In this document: positions 7,502 through 18,575 of the stretch, one piece after another | Layout: every line of letters begins with the position of its first letter | Numbering within the stretch: the stretch's first letter is position 1 | Assembly: GCA_038246785.1 (NCBI GenBank) | Contig: JBBRVP010000008.1 | Coordinates: 1 to 64,000 of the forward strand | Source: JBBRVP01 sp038246785 | Lineage (GTDB): Bacteria; Actinomycetota; Actinomycetes; Jiangellales; Jiangellaceae | Direction: 5' to 3' | DNA: 64,000 bases | Translations under genes and position numbers: made by a program | Notes under the pieces: model-generated | What the model was told of the DNA's origin: nothing | Database searches by the model: none | The model's input: only the letters and a program-made list of their open reading frames with translations

Positions 7502-8917
7502 ATGGAGCGGCTCGGCGTCCAGGACACCCTGAACATCTACGGCGAGACAAGCGGATCGCCGATGCAGATGGGAACGGTGCAGATTCTCGAGTCGACTGCC
7601 TCCGGGGCACCGCTCGACCTCGCCACCATCCGTGAGTTCTACCGGCAGCGCCTTCCCCACCTGCCCATGTTCCGCCACCGCATGGAGCGGGTGCTGGGGG
7701 GGATCGACCGACCGGTGTGGATCGAGGTGCCCGACCTCGACGTCGCGGACCACATCCTCGGCGCGGAGCTCCCGTCGCCGGGCACGGATCGGCAGCTCGC
7801 GGAACTGGTGAGCGCGCTGTTCCCGACCCCCCTCGACATGTCCCGCCCGCTGTGGGACATGTGGGTCATCGAGGGGCTGAACCGGGGACGGACCGCCATC
7901 TTCTCCCGCATGCATCATGCGGTCATCGACGGTGTGCGCGGCCAACAGGCGCAGAGGACGATCTTCGATCTCACCCCGGAGGCGCCGTTCACGCGAAGCG
8001 AGCCCGCCATACCGGGAGCAGGGTCCGAGGCATCCAACAAGCTCCGCCTCCTCGGGGGCGGCGTCGTGCGCCTGGCCGGGATCCCGGTGCGGCTGGGGCG
8101 CACGGCTTGGCACGCGTCCGAGGCGGCCGTCCGGCTGGCCCGCGCCAGGCGCCGGCATGAGTTGGAGGGCCTCACCGCGCCCGGCAACGCGCCGCACACC
8201 CCCTTCAACGCGCCGCTGACCGGCCGTCGAGGATTCGCCTTCTGCTCGCTTCCATTGGACCCCGTCAAACGGGCTGCCAGGAACGAGGCGGCGACCGTCA
8301 ACGATGTGGTGATGGCCCTGGTCGGGGGAGTGCTGCGCCGGCACCTGCGCACCCGGGATGCGCTGCCCGACCAATCCCTGGTCGCCATCGTGCCGGTAGG
8401 GCGCTCCGGTTCCGAGGCACGCGCGGTGCCGGGCAACCAGTGGGAGATCATGATCGCCCAACTCGCCAGCGACGAGCCGGACCTGCCTCGGCGGATCCGT
8501 CGCATCTCACGATCGACCCAAGCCGGGAAGGCCGCTGCCGAGGCGATCGGGCCCGAGCTGTGGAGCGACCTGCTCGATGTCCCGCCCGCGCTGATCGGTG
8601 TCGCCGTCCGCGCGTTCGCCGCGTTGCCTCTGGCCGACCGGCAACCGCCGCCAGCCAACGTGACCATCTCCAACACGCGAGGACCGCAGACGTCGTTGTA
8701 CATGGCCGGAGCCCGGTTGGAAGGCAGCTATGCCATGGGGCCGATCGCGGACGGACTCGGGCTCAACGTGACTGTCATGGGTTACCTCGACGCCCTCGAC
8801 ATCGGGCTGGCGATGTGCCTCGATCACATCGACGATCCGTGGTCGCTGGTCGATGAGTTGCGGGCCGAGCACACCGAGCTCACGCGCCGGTACGGCGAGG
8901 GCGCTCGGTCGGCGTAG
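7502..8917 (+). CDS. Wax ester synthase / diacylglycerol acyltransferase (WS/DGAT)
   Basis: A 471-residue acyltransferase with the catalytic HHAVIDG motif at 138-144. It also shows the family elements SRPLWDMWVIEGL upstream of it, TVNDVVMALVGGVLRRHL in the middle, and the C-terminal block NVTISNTRGPQ followed by GLGLNVTVMGYLDALDIGL. It transfers acyl groups from acyl-CoA to fatty alcohol or diacylglycerol at the membrane or lipid-body surface. Length is normal. The ribosome site GAGAGGGAG precedes the ATG. With the hydrolase upstream it forms a small lipid-storage unit. Confidence 0.92.
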   Translation: MERLGVQDTLNIYGETSGSPMQMGTVQILESTASGAPLDLATIREFYRQRLPHLPMFRHRMERVLGGIDRPVWIEVPDLDVADHILGAELPSPGTDRQLAELVSALFPTPLDMSRPLWDMWVIEGLNRGRTAIFSRMHHAVIDGVRGQQAQRTIFDLTPEAPFTRSEPAIPGAGSEASNKLRLLGGGVVRLAGIPVRLGRTAWHASEAAVRLARARRRHELEGLTAPGNAPHTPFNAPLTGRRGFAFCSLPLDPVKRAARNEAATVNDVVMALVGGVLRRHLRTRDALPDQSLVAIVPVGRSGSEARAVPGNQWEIMIAQLASDEPDLPRRIRRISRSTQAGKAAAEAIGPELWSDLLDVPPALIGVAVRAFAALPLADRQPPPANVTISNTRGPQTSLYMAGARLEGSYAMGPIADGLGLNVTVMGYLDALDIGLAMCLDHIDDPWSLVDELRAEHTELTRRYGEGARSA

Positions 8918-9071
8918 AGCTCACCCAAATCCCGGCCGAGCACAGCCAACGGCGGCATGACCGCCATGCCCCGATGATCGGCCCTCCCTTTGCGCCGTGG
9001 AAGGCGATCTTGATCGACCGATCCGGCGGTGCGCCTCCCGCGCAGCGTCCTGCCACTATCCGTGGCCGCGA

Positions 9072-9524
9072 TCACGACGGCAACTGCTGATGGGTCGTCA
9101 CCGCCAGCCGGTTCCACACGTTGATGGTGGCTACCGCCATGAGTAGGGGCACAATCTCGGCCTCGTCGAACTGTGCGGCGACGTCGCTCCATACCGCGTC
9201 GGGCACCCCGGCGTCGCTGATCCAGGTGACCGCCTCGGTGAAGGCGAACGCCGCACGTTCTTGATCGGTGAACAGCTCGGATGCCTCGCGCCAGGCGGAC
9301 AGCACGTCCAGGCGCCGCTGGTCCTCCCCGCCATTCCGGGCGTCGCGGCTGTGCATGTCCAGGCAGAACGCGCACCCGTTGAGTTGTGACGCCCGGATCT
9401 TGACCAGTTCGTATAGACGCCGGTCCAGGCGGCTTTCGCGCACGTAGCTCTCCATGGCGAGGACTGCCTGGTGCGCCTTCGGGTCGACGCTGTGGATGTC
9501 GAGACGCTGGTGTGCGGTCGCCAT
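9072..9524 (-). CDS. AhpD-like carboxymuconolactone decarboxylase family protein
   Basis: A 150-residue helical protein with the redox motif NGCAFCLDMHSRDA, a CxxC followed by the H characteristic of AhpD/CMD peroxidase-like members. It would act as a thiol-dependent peroxidase or reductase partner. The start ATG at 9524 has AGGAGA ahead of it. It lies 58 bases downstream of another CMD-family gene on the same strand, so the two are probably co-transcribed. Confidence 0.85.
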   Translation of the reverse strand: MATAHQRLDIHSVDPKAHQAVLAMESYVRESRLDRRLYELVKIRASQLNGCAFCLDMHSRDARNGGEDQRRLDVLSAWREASELFTDQERAAFAFTEAVTWISDAGVPDAVWSDVAAQFDEAEIVPLLMAVATINVWNRLAVTTHQQLPS

Positions 9525-9582
9525 CTCGAATCTCCTTCTGGTGTCTGCTCGGCGGCTCGCCGCCGGTCGTGCCCTCGCGGCC

Positions 9583-9909
9583 CTACTTGCTGAGCTCGTT
9601 CAGGCAGAGCGTGGAGTGGGCGTACGCGCCGCCGGCACGCATCTCGGCGGCGACCCAGACGGCCTCCATGATTTGCTCGTCGGTGGCGCCCCTGCGGCGA
9701 GCGAGTCGCGTGTGGCCCTGGATGCAGAAGGGGCACTGGGTGGTGTGTGCGACCGCGACGGCGATCAGCTGCTTGGTCTTCTGCGGCAGGGCGCCCTCGG
9801 CGAACACGGCACGGCTGAACGCCTCGAACGCGTCGTGGGTATGCGGTGCGAGCTCCTTGCGCCGTGCGGCGATCTCCGGGGTGGTGGGGTGATACATGGC
9901 ATCGGCCAT
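9583..9909 (-). CDS. Second AhpD-like CMD-family protein
   Basis: A 108-residue protein with the motif TQCPFCIQGHTRLARRRGAT, the CxxC-x-x-H active site of short CMD-domain proteins, and EQIMEAVWVAAEMRAGGAYAH, a helix shared with AhpD-like enzymes. I chose ATG at 9909 because AGAAGGAGAC precedes it. Upstream in the same frame the sequence is the degenerate transaldolase/transketolase remnant, not part of this protein. It is a single-domain protein that presumably acts as a trimer or hexamer. Confidence 0.85.
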   Translation of the reverse strand: MADAMYHPTTPEIAARRKELAPHTHDAFEAFSRAVFAEGALPQKTKQLIAVAVAHTTQCPFCIQGHTRLARRRGATDEQIMEAVWVAAEMRAGGAYAHSTLCLNELSK

Positions 9910-9960
9910 GATGTGTCTCCTTCTTGTCGTGTGCGGTTGCCCGCAATAGCTGGGAGGCGC

Positions 9961-10257
9961 CGATCGAACGGCTCCTGGCTGTCGTACAGAACCGGGTAGG
10001 CGCCGCGGGTGGTACGCAGGTAGACGATCCCGAGGGTGTCGGCCATCGCGGCCGCCAGCTGCGGGGTGGAGGGGGCGTCGGCGGGGTAGCGCACCGTCGA
10101 GCCCGGGAACGCGCGCAGAGCCGCGGCCGTGCTCCATGCCGTCCAGGAACGCCGTCATGACCGCCTCGCTGACCTCGACGCCGCGTGCGGCCAGGTCCCG
10201 GAGCTGTTCGAGCCAGATCGACACACCGGCATCGGTGAGGGCGGTCAGTGGGTCCAT
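9961..10257 (-). pseudogene. Fused remnant of transaldolase N-terminus and transketolase fragment
   Basis: From an ATG at 10257 the minus strand reads DPLTALTDAGVSIWLEQL, the start of a transaldolase. The match fades after about 25 residues. From about 10130 a different frame reads FPGSTVRYPADAPSTP, MADTLGIVYLRTTRGAYP and VLYDSQEPF, a piece of the transketolase pyrimidine-binding domain. The two pieces are in different frames and neither contains an active site, so the locus is a decayed pentose-phosphate segment. Its first 13 bases overlap the 3' end of the adenosyltransferase gene. It fills what would otherwise be a gene-free gap of about 335 bases. Confidence 0.65.
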
Positions 10258-10880
10258 GAGCAGCCCTCTCCAACTCCTTCTTCCCGGTCGAATACATATT
10301 TACTGCCACCCGGTTCGTCGTGGCTGAGGGGCTCCTCACGATCACCGGCGGCGTGCCGGGCCAGGACGAACAGCAGGTCGGACACCCGGTTGAGGTAGCT
10401 CAGCACGTGCGGGTGGGCCGGTAGCCGAGCGTGCGTGTCGCCGTGGTGGGTGACCAGGCGGCGCTCGGCGCGCCGCACGATCGTGCGGGCCAGGTCCAGG
10501 GCCGCCGACATGGGGTTCGCGCCGGGGACGACGAAGACCGGCCGCAACGGTCGCCGAGCGATCAACTGGTCGATGAGGCTCTCCACCCGGGCAGTCATAG
10601 CGGCGGTCACCAGCGATACCTCGGGCACCAGCCGGTCGCGGGCATGCGGGTTGGCCGCCAGGTCCGCGGCGGCCACGAACAGGTCCCGCTGGATCCGCAG
10701 GATCGTCGAGGTGAGCGTCTGGTCCGAGCCGCTGGCGCGGGCCAGGCCCAGCGCGGCGACCGCCTCGTCGATGCTGCCGAGCGTGTCGATGAGCGGATCG
10801 GCCTTGGAGGTACGACCGCCGAAGAGCAGGCCGGTGCTGCCGTCGTCGCCGAGCTTGGTGTAGATCCGGGACTCGCTCAT
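10245..10880 (-). CDS. Cob(I)alamin adenosyltransferase, PduO/MMAB type
   Basis: A 211-residue protein with the N-terminal nucleotide-binding signature RIYTKLGDDGSTGLLFGG, the mid motif LDLARTIVRRAERRL, and SYLNRVSDLLFVLAR near the end. These are the hallmarks of PduO-type ATP:corrinoid adenosyltransferases, which make adenosylcobalamin from Co(I) cobalamin. The start ATG at 10880 overlaps the stop of the upstream flavin reductase gene by four bases, implying translational coupling. The C-terminal tail beyond the fold (about 30 residues) is not conserved and runs into the remnant region. Confidence 0.9.
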   Translation of the reverse strand: MSESRIYTKLGDDGSTGLLFGGRTSKADPLIDTLGSIDEAVAALGLARASGSDQTLTSTILRIQRDLFVAAADLAANPHARDRLVPEVSLVTAAMTARVESLIDQLIARRPLRPVFVVPGANPMSAALDLARTIVRRAERRLVTHHGDTHARLPAHPHVLSYLNRVSDLLFVLARHAAGDREEPLSHDEPGGSKYVFDREEGVGEGCSWTH

Positions 10881-11665
10881 CGGCGGACGCTCGGTTCGGT
10901 GCTTGCTGGCGGCTGGCCGGTCCAGGGCTGCGGCTCGGTGAAGAACTCCTCGGTGTGCACGGCGCCCGGATCGGTGCCGAGAGCGTGTACCGCCGCGGCG
11001 CAGCCGGTGACGAATCCGGGCGGCCCGGAGGCGAACACTTCCCACCCGGTCAGGTCACCGAGCGTGGCGGGGAGGAGGTCGGGGATCCGCGGACGGTCGG
11101 GGGCGTGTGGGGAACGGGTCAGGGTGAGCAGATACCGGAAGCCGCTACAGGCGTTCGCCCAGTCCAGGAACCGGGAGTGGTCGATCGCGTCGGCGATGGT
11201 GCGAGCGGAGAAGAACAGTGTCACCGGCCGTGGCGGGCGGCCGCCGAGCAAGGCTTCGGCGAGTGCGCGAGCCGGAGCGAGGCCCGACCCGGCGGCCAAC
11301 AGCAACACCGGGCCTGACAGGTCAGGGTCGGGCACGAAGGTCCCGTAGGGGCCGGCGAGCATGACCCGCTCGCCGGGCCGCACCTGCTCGTGGACCCAGC
11401 GGCTGGTCGGACCATCCGGGACGTGGGTCACCAGCAGACTGACCTGCCCGTCCACGCGGGGCGCGTTGGCGACGGAGTAGGAGCGCGGCGGAACCTGATG
11501 GTCGAGGTCGCTGAGCAGCACGTACTGCCCTGGCCGGTACGGCAGCACGGTCGCCTCCGGGGCGAGCCACAGCTCCCGGATGACCGGTGTCACCAGCCGG
11601 CTGGCGCGCACCCGATGCGGGTAATCGTCCCAGGACATGTCGCTGGACATCGATGTGGCTTCCAT
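10877..11665 (-). CDS. Ferredoxin-reductase-like FAD/NAD(P)H oxidoreductase without a [2Fe-2S] domain
   Basis: A 262-residue protein with the FAD-binding motif RSYSVAN at 61-67 and the NAD(P)H-binding GSGLAPARALAEALL from 126. The C-terminal FASGPPGFVTGCAAAV provides the CGP-like nucleotide contact in variant form. No plant-type ferredoxin cysteine cluster is present. It is coupled by a four-base overlap to the cobalamin adenosyltransferase and lies eight bases after acnA. From context I infer it may reduce cob(II)alamin to feed the adenosyltransferase. Other electron acceptors are possible. Start choice between ATGs at 11665, 11650 and 11638 is uncertain. Confidence 0.8.
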   Translation of the reverse strand: MEATSMSSDMSWDDYPHRVRASRLVTPVIRELWLAPEATVLPYRPGQYVLLSDLDHQVPPRSYSVANAPRVDGQVSLLVTHVPDGPTSRWVHEQVRPGERVMLAGPYGTFVPDPDLSGPVLLLAAGSGLAPARALAEALLGGRPPRPVTLFFSARTIADAIDHSRFLDWANACSGFRYLLTLTRSPHAPDRPRIPDLLPATLGDLTGWEVFASGPPGFVTGCAAAVHALGTDPGAVHTEEFFTEPQPWTGQPPASTEPSVRR

Positions 11666-11673
11666 CTGTGCCG

Positions 11674-14478
<2,805 letters not shown>

Positions 14479-14554
14479 GGCAACCCCTTCGGCTGGACCT
14501 GTTTTTTCCAACCTACCGGGGAGAACCCGGGAAGGGGAAGGGTAGGGTGCCCCC

Positions 14555-15061
14555 ATGAGTGCCGGCTCCGACGCTGTCGGTTCGTCCACCATGATCACCG
14601 CTGGTGAGATCATGAGTAGACCGGTGATCACCGTGTCTGCGCAGGCCACGCGGGCACAGATCGCCGAGACGCTCACGCAGCACCAGATCAGTGCGACACC
14701 AGTCGTCGACGATGCAGGCAAGGTGTTGGGCCTGGTGAGCGAGCGGGACCTGCTGGCCAAGCCGGGTGCCGACGCCGCGGAGTTGATGACGACCGCCGTG
14801 ATCAGCATCACCGAGGACTGCCCCGTGAGCGATATCCGTCACCTGCTGGTGGAGCGCCGGATCGGTCGGGTCCTGGTCCTGCACGACGGAGGGCTCGTCG
14901 GCGTGGTGAGCCGTCGCGATGTCGTCGCGACGATGGCGATCGAATGGGTGTGCCAGGTCTGCGGTGAGCCCGCACGCGGCGACCAACCGCCCGCCGCCTG
15001 CCCCAAGTGCCATGCGGATCGGGAACGGTTCGTCCTCCAGGAGCAGTCACCGGGGGCATGA
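14555..15061 (+). CDS. Two-CBS-domain protein with C-terminal zinc ribbon
   Basis: A 168-residue protein. Residues 15-125 form a CBS pair (MSRPVITVSAQATRAQIAE and LVSERDLL, then GVVSRRDVVATM). Residues 131-159 carry a four-cysteine knuckle, C133-x2-C136 and C149-x2-C152, like a rubredoxin or zinc ribbon. CBS pairs sense adenine nucleotides or SAM. The metal site could add redox sensing. It is divergent from acnA across 76 bases and lies 81 bases upstream of the pyruvate dehydrogenase operon, so it may tune central carbon flux. That role is inferred. Confidence 0.8.
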   Translation: MSAGSDAVGSSTMITAGEIMSRPVITVSAQATRAQIAETLTQHQISATPVVDDAGKVLGLVSERDLLAKPGADAAELMTTAVISITEDCPVSDIRHLLVERRIGRVLVLHDGGLVGVVSRRDVVATMAIEWVCQVCGEPARGDQPPAACPKCHADRERFVLQEQSPGA

Positions 15062-15142
15062 CCGGAGACAGCCCGCAGCCCTGCAGTCCCGCAACGCTGC
15101 AGGTCAGTGCGCGGGCCGAGGCGGAGCAAGACGAGGAGCGTC

Positions 15143-16246
15143 ATGGCAGTCCAGGGCAGCACCGCACAGGCAGGCATCGGGTCGGCGGGTGACGGCACGC
15201 TCCTCGAGGCGGAGCCCGATCAGACGTGGCGCGACTACTACCGTCAGATGGCGCTGATCCGCGCCTTCGAGCTACGGGCAGCAGAGCTGTACCAACGGGC
15301 CAAGATCGGCGGATACTGCCACCTCAACCTCGGCGAGGAGGCAACCGTCGTCGGGCTCATGGCAGCGCTGGAACCGCGTGACTATCTGTTCACGACGTAT
15401 CGAGAGCACGGGTACGCCCTCGCGCGCGGTCTGGAACCCGGACCGGTGATGGCCGAGCTGTTCGGAAAGGCGACCGGGGTCTCCGGGGGGCGCGGCGGAT
15501 CCATGCACCTGTTCGACGCCAAGCGAGGCCTGCTCGGCGGCTACGGCATCGTCGGCGGGCAGATCCCGCCGGCCACCGGCGTCGCCCTGGCGCTGACCTA
15601 CCGTGGCGAGCCGGGGGACGATGCTGAGGCGGTCATGTGCCTGCTCGGTGACGGGGCCACGAACATCGGTGCGTTCCACGAATCGCTGAACCTGGCCGCA
15701 CTGTGGCGCCTGCCGATCGTCTACGTGATCGTCAACAACGAGCTGGGCATGGGGACGCCGGTAGCACGGGCAGCTGCCGAACCGGACCTGTACAAGCGCG
15801 GCTGCTCCTACCGCATCCCCGGAGAGCGGGTGGACGGCGGCGATGTGGTCGCCGTACGCGATGCCGCCCGCGCCGCGCTGACCCGGGCCCGCACACAGCG
15901 CCGGCCCGGGCTGCTGGAGACCGTCAGCCACCGGCTGCGGGGTCACTCCGTTGTCGACCCGGCCAAGTACCGCTCCAAGGAGGAGGCCGACCGGCTGCGT
16001 AGCCTCGACCCAGTCCCGACCTTACGGTCCCGGCTGATCACAGCCGGGATTCTCGACGGGCAGACCGCACGTCGCATCGACGACGACGTCGAGGCTGAGG
16101 TCGATGCGGCGGTGGCCTTCGCCGAGGACAGCCCGGACCCGCAACCGGGCGCGTTGTTCGAGCACGCCTACGCCACCGCGGTACCGAACACCCCACACCA
16201 CCTCCCCGGTGACCCCGTCATCCCGGTCCCGGGAGCGCAGCCATGA
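15143..16246 (+). CDS. pdhA: Pyruvate / 2-oxoacid dehydrogenase E1 component, alpha subunit
   Basis: A 367-residue thiamine-diphosphate enzyme subunit. The ThDP/Mg motif GDGATNIGAFHESLNLA ends in the conserved asparagine pair YVIVNN. The phosphorylation-loop region YRSKEE and the active-site stretch GHSVVDPAKY are present. The start ATG at 15143 follows GAGGAG. It overlaps the beta-subunit gene by four bases (ATGA). The E1alpha-E1beta-E2 order fits a pyruvate dehydrogenase. A branched-chain or acetoin dehydrogenase is a possible alternative, and no E3 gene is present here. Confidence 0.88.
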   Translation: MAVQGSTAQAGIGSAGDGTLLEAEPDQTWRDYYRQMALIRAFELRAAELYQRAKIGGYCHLNLGEEATVVGLMAALEPRDYLFTTYREHGYALARGLEPGPVMAELFGKATGVSGGRGGSMHLFDAKRGLLGGYGIVGGQIPPATGVALALTYRGEPGDDAEAVMCLLGDGATNIGAFHESLNLAALWRLPIVYVIVNNELGMGTPVARAAAEPDLYKRGCSYRIPGERVDGGDVVAVRDAARAALTRARTQRRPGLLETVSHRLRGHSVVDPAKYRSKEEADRLRSLDPVPTLRSRLITAGILDGQTARRIDDDVEAEVDAAVAFAEDSPDPQPGALFEHAYATAVPNTPHHLPGDPVIPVPGAQP

Positions 16247-17235
16247 CGGTGATGACCTACCGGCAGGCGCTGCACGACACGCTGCGTCAGGAGTTGCTGC
16301 GCGATGAGTCGGTGATCCTGCTCGGTGAGGAGATCGGCGTCTTCGAGGGTTCCTACAAGATCACCGCTGGTCTCCTGTCGGAGTTCGGCCCTGCCCGCGT
16401 GCGGGACACCCCGATCTGCGAGGAGGGGTTCGTCGGTGCGGCGATCGGCGCGGCGATGGTCGGCATGCGGCCGGTCGTGGAGATCATGACGATCAACTTC
16501 AGTCTGCTGGCGATCGACCAGATCGTGAACCACGCCGCGAAGATGCACGCGATGTTCGCGGGACAGGTCTCTGTACCGATGGTGATCCGCACCCCCGGTG
16601 GTGGGGGCCAGCAGCTGGCCGCGACCCACTCCCAGAACCTGGAGGTGTGGTACGCACACGTGCCCGGCATGAAGGTGGTGGCGCCCGCAACGCCCGCGGA
16701 CGCGAAGGCGCTACTCAGCGCTGCCATCCGCGACGACGACCCGGTGCTGTTCCTGGAGAATCTGGCCCTGTACAACACCAAGGGCGAGGTCCCCGACGGC
16801 GAGCAGGTCGGCGAGATCGGGACCGCAGCCGTCGTCAAGCGGGGCAGGGACATCACCGTCGTCAGCTACTCCAGATCTACCGCGGTCGCCTTGGAGGTCG
16901 CGAACCAGCTCAAGCGGGACGGGGTATCCGTGGAGGTGGTCGATCTGCGCAGCCTGCGCCCGTTGGACCGCGAGACGGTCTGCGCGTCGGTGCGCAAGAC
17001 CAACCGAGCGGTCGTGCTCGAGGACGACTGGCTCACCTACGGCGTGGGCGCCGAGATCGCGGCCACCATCCAGGAGGGCGCCTTCGACTATCTCGACGCT
17101 CCGGTCCGCCGGGTGGCCGCCGCGGAGATCCCCCTCCCGTACGCCAAGCCGCTGGAGCTGGCCGCGCTGCCCGCAGCCGAGGACCTTGTCAAGGTCATCG
17201 GCGAGATCCTCGACGCCACCCGGTTCGTCCGGTAG
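16243..17235 (+). CDS. pdhB: Pyruvate / 2-oxoacid dehydrogenase E1 component, beta subunit
   Basis: A 330-residue transketolase-like subunit with the N-terminal LLGEEIGVFEGSYKIT, the pyrimidine-binding RVRDTPICEEGFVGAAIGAAM, and the C-terminal transketolase domain ending in VLEDDWLTYGVGAEIAA. It pairs with the alpha subunit to decarboxylate the 2-oxoacid and acylate the E2 lipoyl group. Its ATG overlaps the alpha stop, and nine bases separate it from the E2 gene, so the three subunits are expected from one mRNA. Confidence 0.9.
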   Translation: MTVMTYRQALHDTLRQELLRDESVILLGEEIGVFEGSYKITAGLLSEFGPARVRDTPICEEGFVGAAIGAAMVGMRPVVEIMTINFSLLAIDQIVNHAAKMHAMFAGQVSVPMVIRTPGGGGQQLAATHSQNLEVWYAHVPGMKVVAPATPADAKALLSAAIRDDDPVLFLENLALYNTKGEVPDGEQVGEIGTAAVVKRGRDITVVSYSRSTAVALEVANQLKRDGVSVEVVDLRSLRPLDRETVCASVRKTNRAVVLEDDWLTYGVGAEIAATIQEGAFDYLDAPVRRVAAAEIPLPYAKPLELAALPAAEDLVKVIGEILDATRFVR

Positions 17236-17244
17236 GAGTTCGCC

Positions 17245-18453
17245 ATGCCCGACGTGCTCATGCCCCGCCTGTCCGACACGATGAGCGAAGGCATCCTCGT
17301 CCAGTGGCTCAAGCACGAAGGCGATCAGGTCCAGCGCGGTGACGTGCTGGCCGAGATCGAGACCGACAAGGCCACCATGGAACTAGAGGCCTACGACACC
17401 GGCGTGCTCACCCGCATCATCGCCAACCCGGGCACGACCGTCCCGATCGGCCAACCCATCGCCGTCATCGGCGACGGGTCCGTGGACAGTGAACCGCCTG
17501 CCACGACTCCGAGCACCGGCGATGGAGCGACCAACCGTCCCTCATCGCCGCCGGTTGGTACCTCGCCGCTAGCTCGTTCGATGGCTCGCAAGCATGGCCT
17601 GGACATGGCCAGCATCGTCGGCACCGGGCCGGGCGGGCGGATCGTGCGCGCCGACGTCGAAGCCGCCATCGCGGCACGGCCCGGTGCCAGCCGGCCTGCG
17701 TCACCCTCGGTGGCAGCTATCCCGGCCGCTCCGGCCGTTCGGCCGGTTCCGGTCAGTGCCCATACGCAGGACGATCTCCAGGTCCCGCTGTCATCGATTC
17801 GCCGGATCACAGCGCAGCGGCTCACCGAGAGCGCCGCAGCCCCGCACTTCTACCTCACCTCGGTTGTTGACGCCGAGGCACTGCTGGCGCTTCGCACGCA
17901 ACTCAACGACCAACTCCCCGACCTGGGCTCGAAGGTCAGTGTCACCGACCTGTTGATCCGGGCCTGCGCCGTCGTCCTGCGTGCCCATCCCGAGGTCAAC
18001 TCCTCCTGGGGCGGCGACCACCTGGTCCGGCACGCACGGATCAACGTAGGCTACGCGGTCGCGCTCCACGACGGACTGATCGTCCCGGTGATCCGCGACG
18101 CCGACCGCAAGAGCATCACTGAGATCGCCACAGCTGCGCACGAACTGACCGAGCGCGCCCGCTCCGGAAACCTGACGCCCGACCAGTTCTCTGGAGGTAC
18201 GTTCACGATCAGCAACCTCGGCATGTACGGCATCGACCACTTCACCGCGGTCATCAACCCGCCGGAAGCGGGTATCCTCGCCGTCGGTGCCGCGCGGGCG
18301 GAGGCGGTCGTGCGCAACGGTCAACTGGCGGCGGGCATCACCATGAAGCTCACCCTGGCCATTGATCATCGGGTGCTCGACGGCGGCGCTGCCGCAGCGT
18401 TCCTGCACGATCTGGTCGGCCTGATCGAGGTACCACTGCGCGTCCTCGCGTGA
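17245..18453 (+). CDS. pdhC: Dihydrolipoamide acyltransferase (E2)
   Basis: A 402-residue E2 with a single lipoyl domain (lipoyl lysine in IETDKATMELEAYDTG), a peripheral-subunit-binding domain (SPLARSMARKHGLDMASI then GPGGRIVRADVEAAI), a proline/alanine linker, and a catalytic domain ending in the DHRVLDGGAAAAF active-site motif. GGTAGGAG lies ahead of the ATG. It forms the core of the 2-oxoacid dehydrogenase complex with the two E1 subunits upstream. The E3 must be encoded elsewhere. Confidence 0.92.
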   Translation: MPDVLMPRLSDTMSEGILVQWLKHEGDQVQRGDVLAEIETDKATMELEAYDTGVLTRIIANPGTTVPIGQPIAVIGDGSVDSEPPATTPSTGDGATNRPSSPPVGTSPLARSMARKHGLDMASIVGTGPGGRIVRADVEAAIAARPGASRPASPSVAAIPAAPAVRPVPVSAHTQDDLQVPLSSIRRITAQRLTESAAAPHFYLTSVVDAEALLALRTQLNDQLPDLGSKVSVTDLLIRACAVVLRAHPEVNSSWGGDHLVRHARINVGYAVALHDGLIVPVIRDADRKSITEIATAAHELTERARSGNLTPDQFSGGTFTISNLGMYGIDHFTAVINPPEAGILAVGAARAEAVVRNGQLAAGITMKLTLAIDHRVLDGGAAAAFLHDLVGLIEVPLRVLA

Positions 18454-18575
18454 AGCGACCCGGCCGGTGTCCACGCGCCGGCGTCTCGGCCTGGTGGATC
18501 ATCCACTCAGCAGTGATCACGCTGCCACGGCTCGTCGGTGTGGTGTGGAGCAAGGACCTCGGCGGCCCTGGCTCA

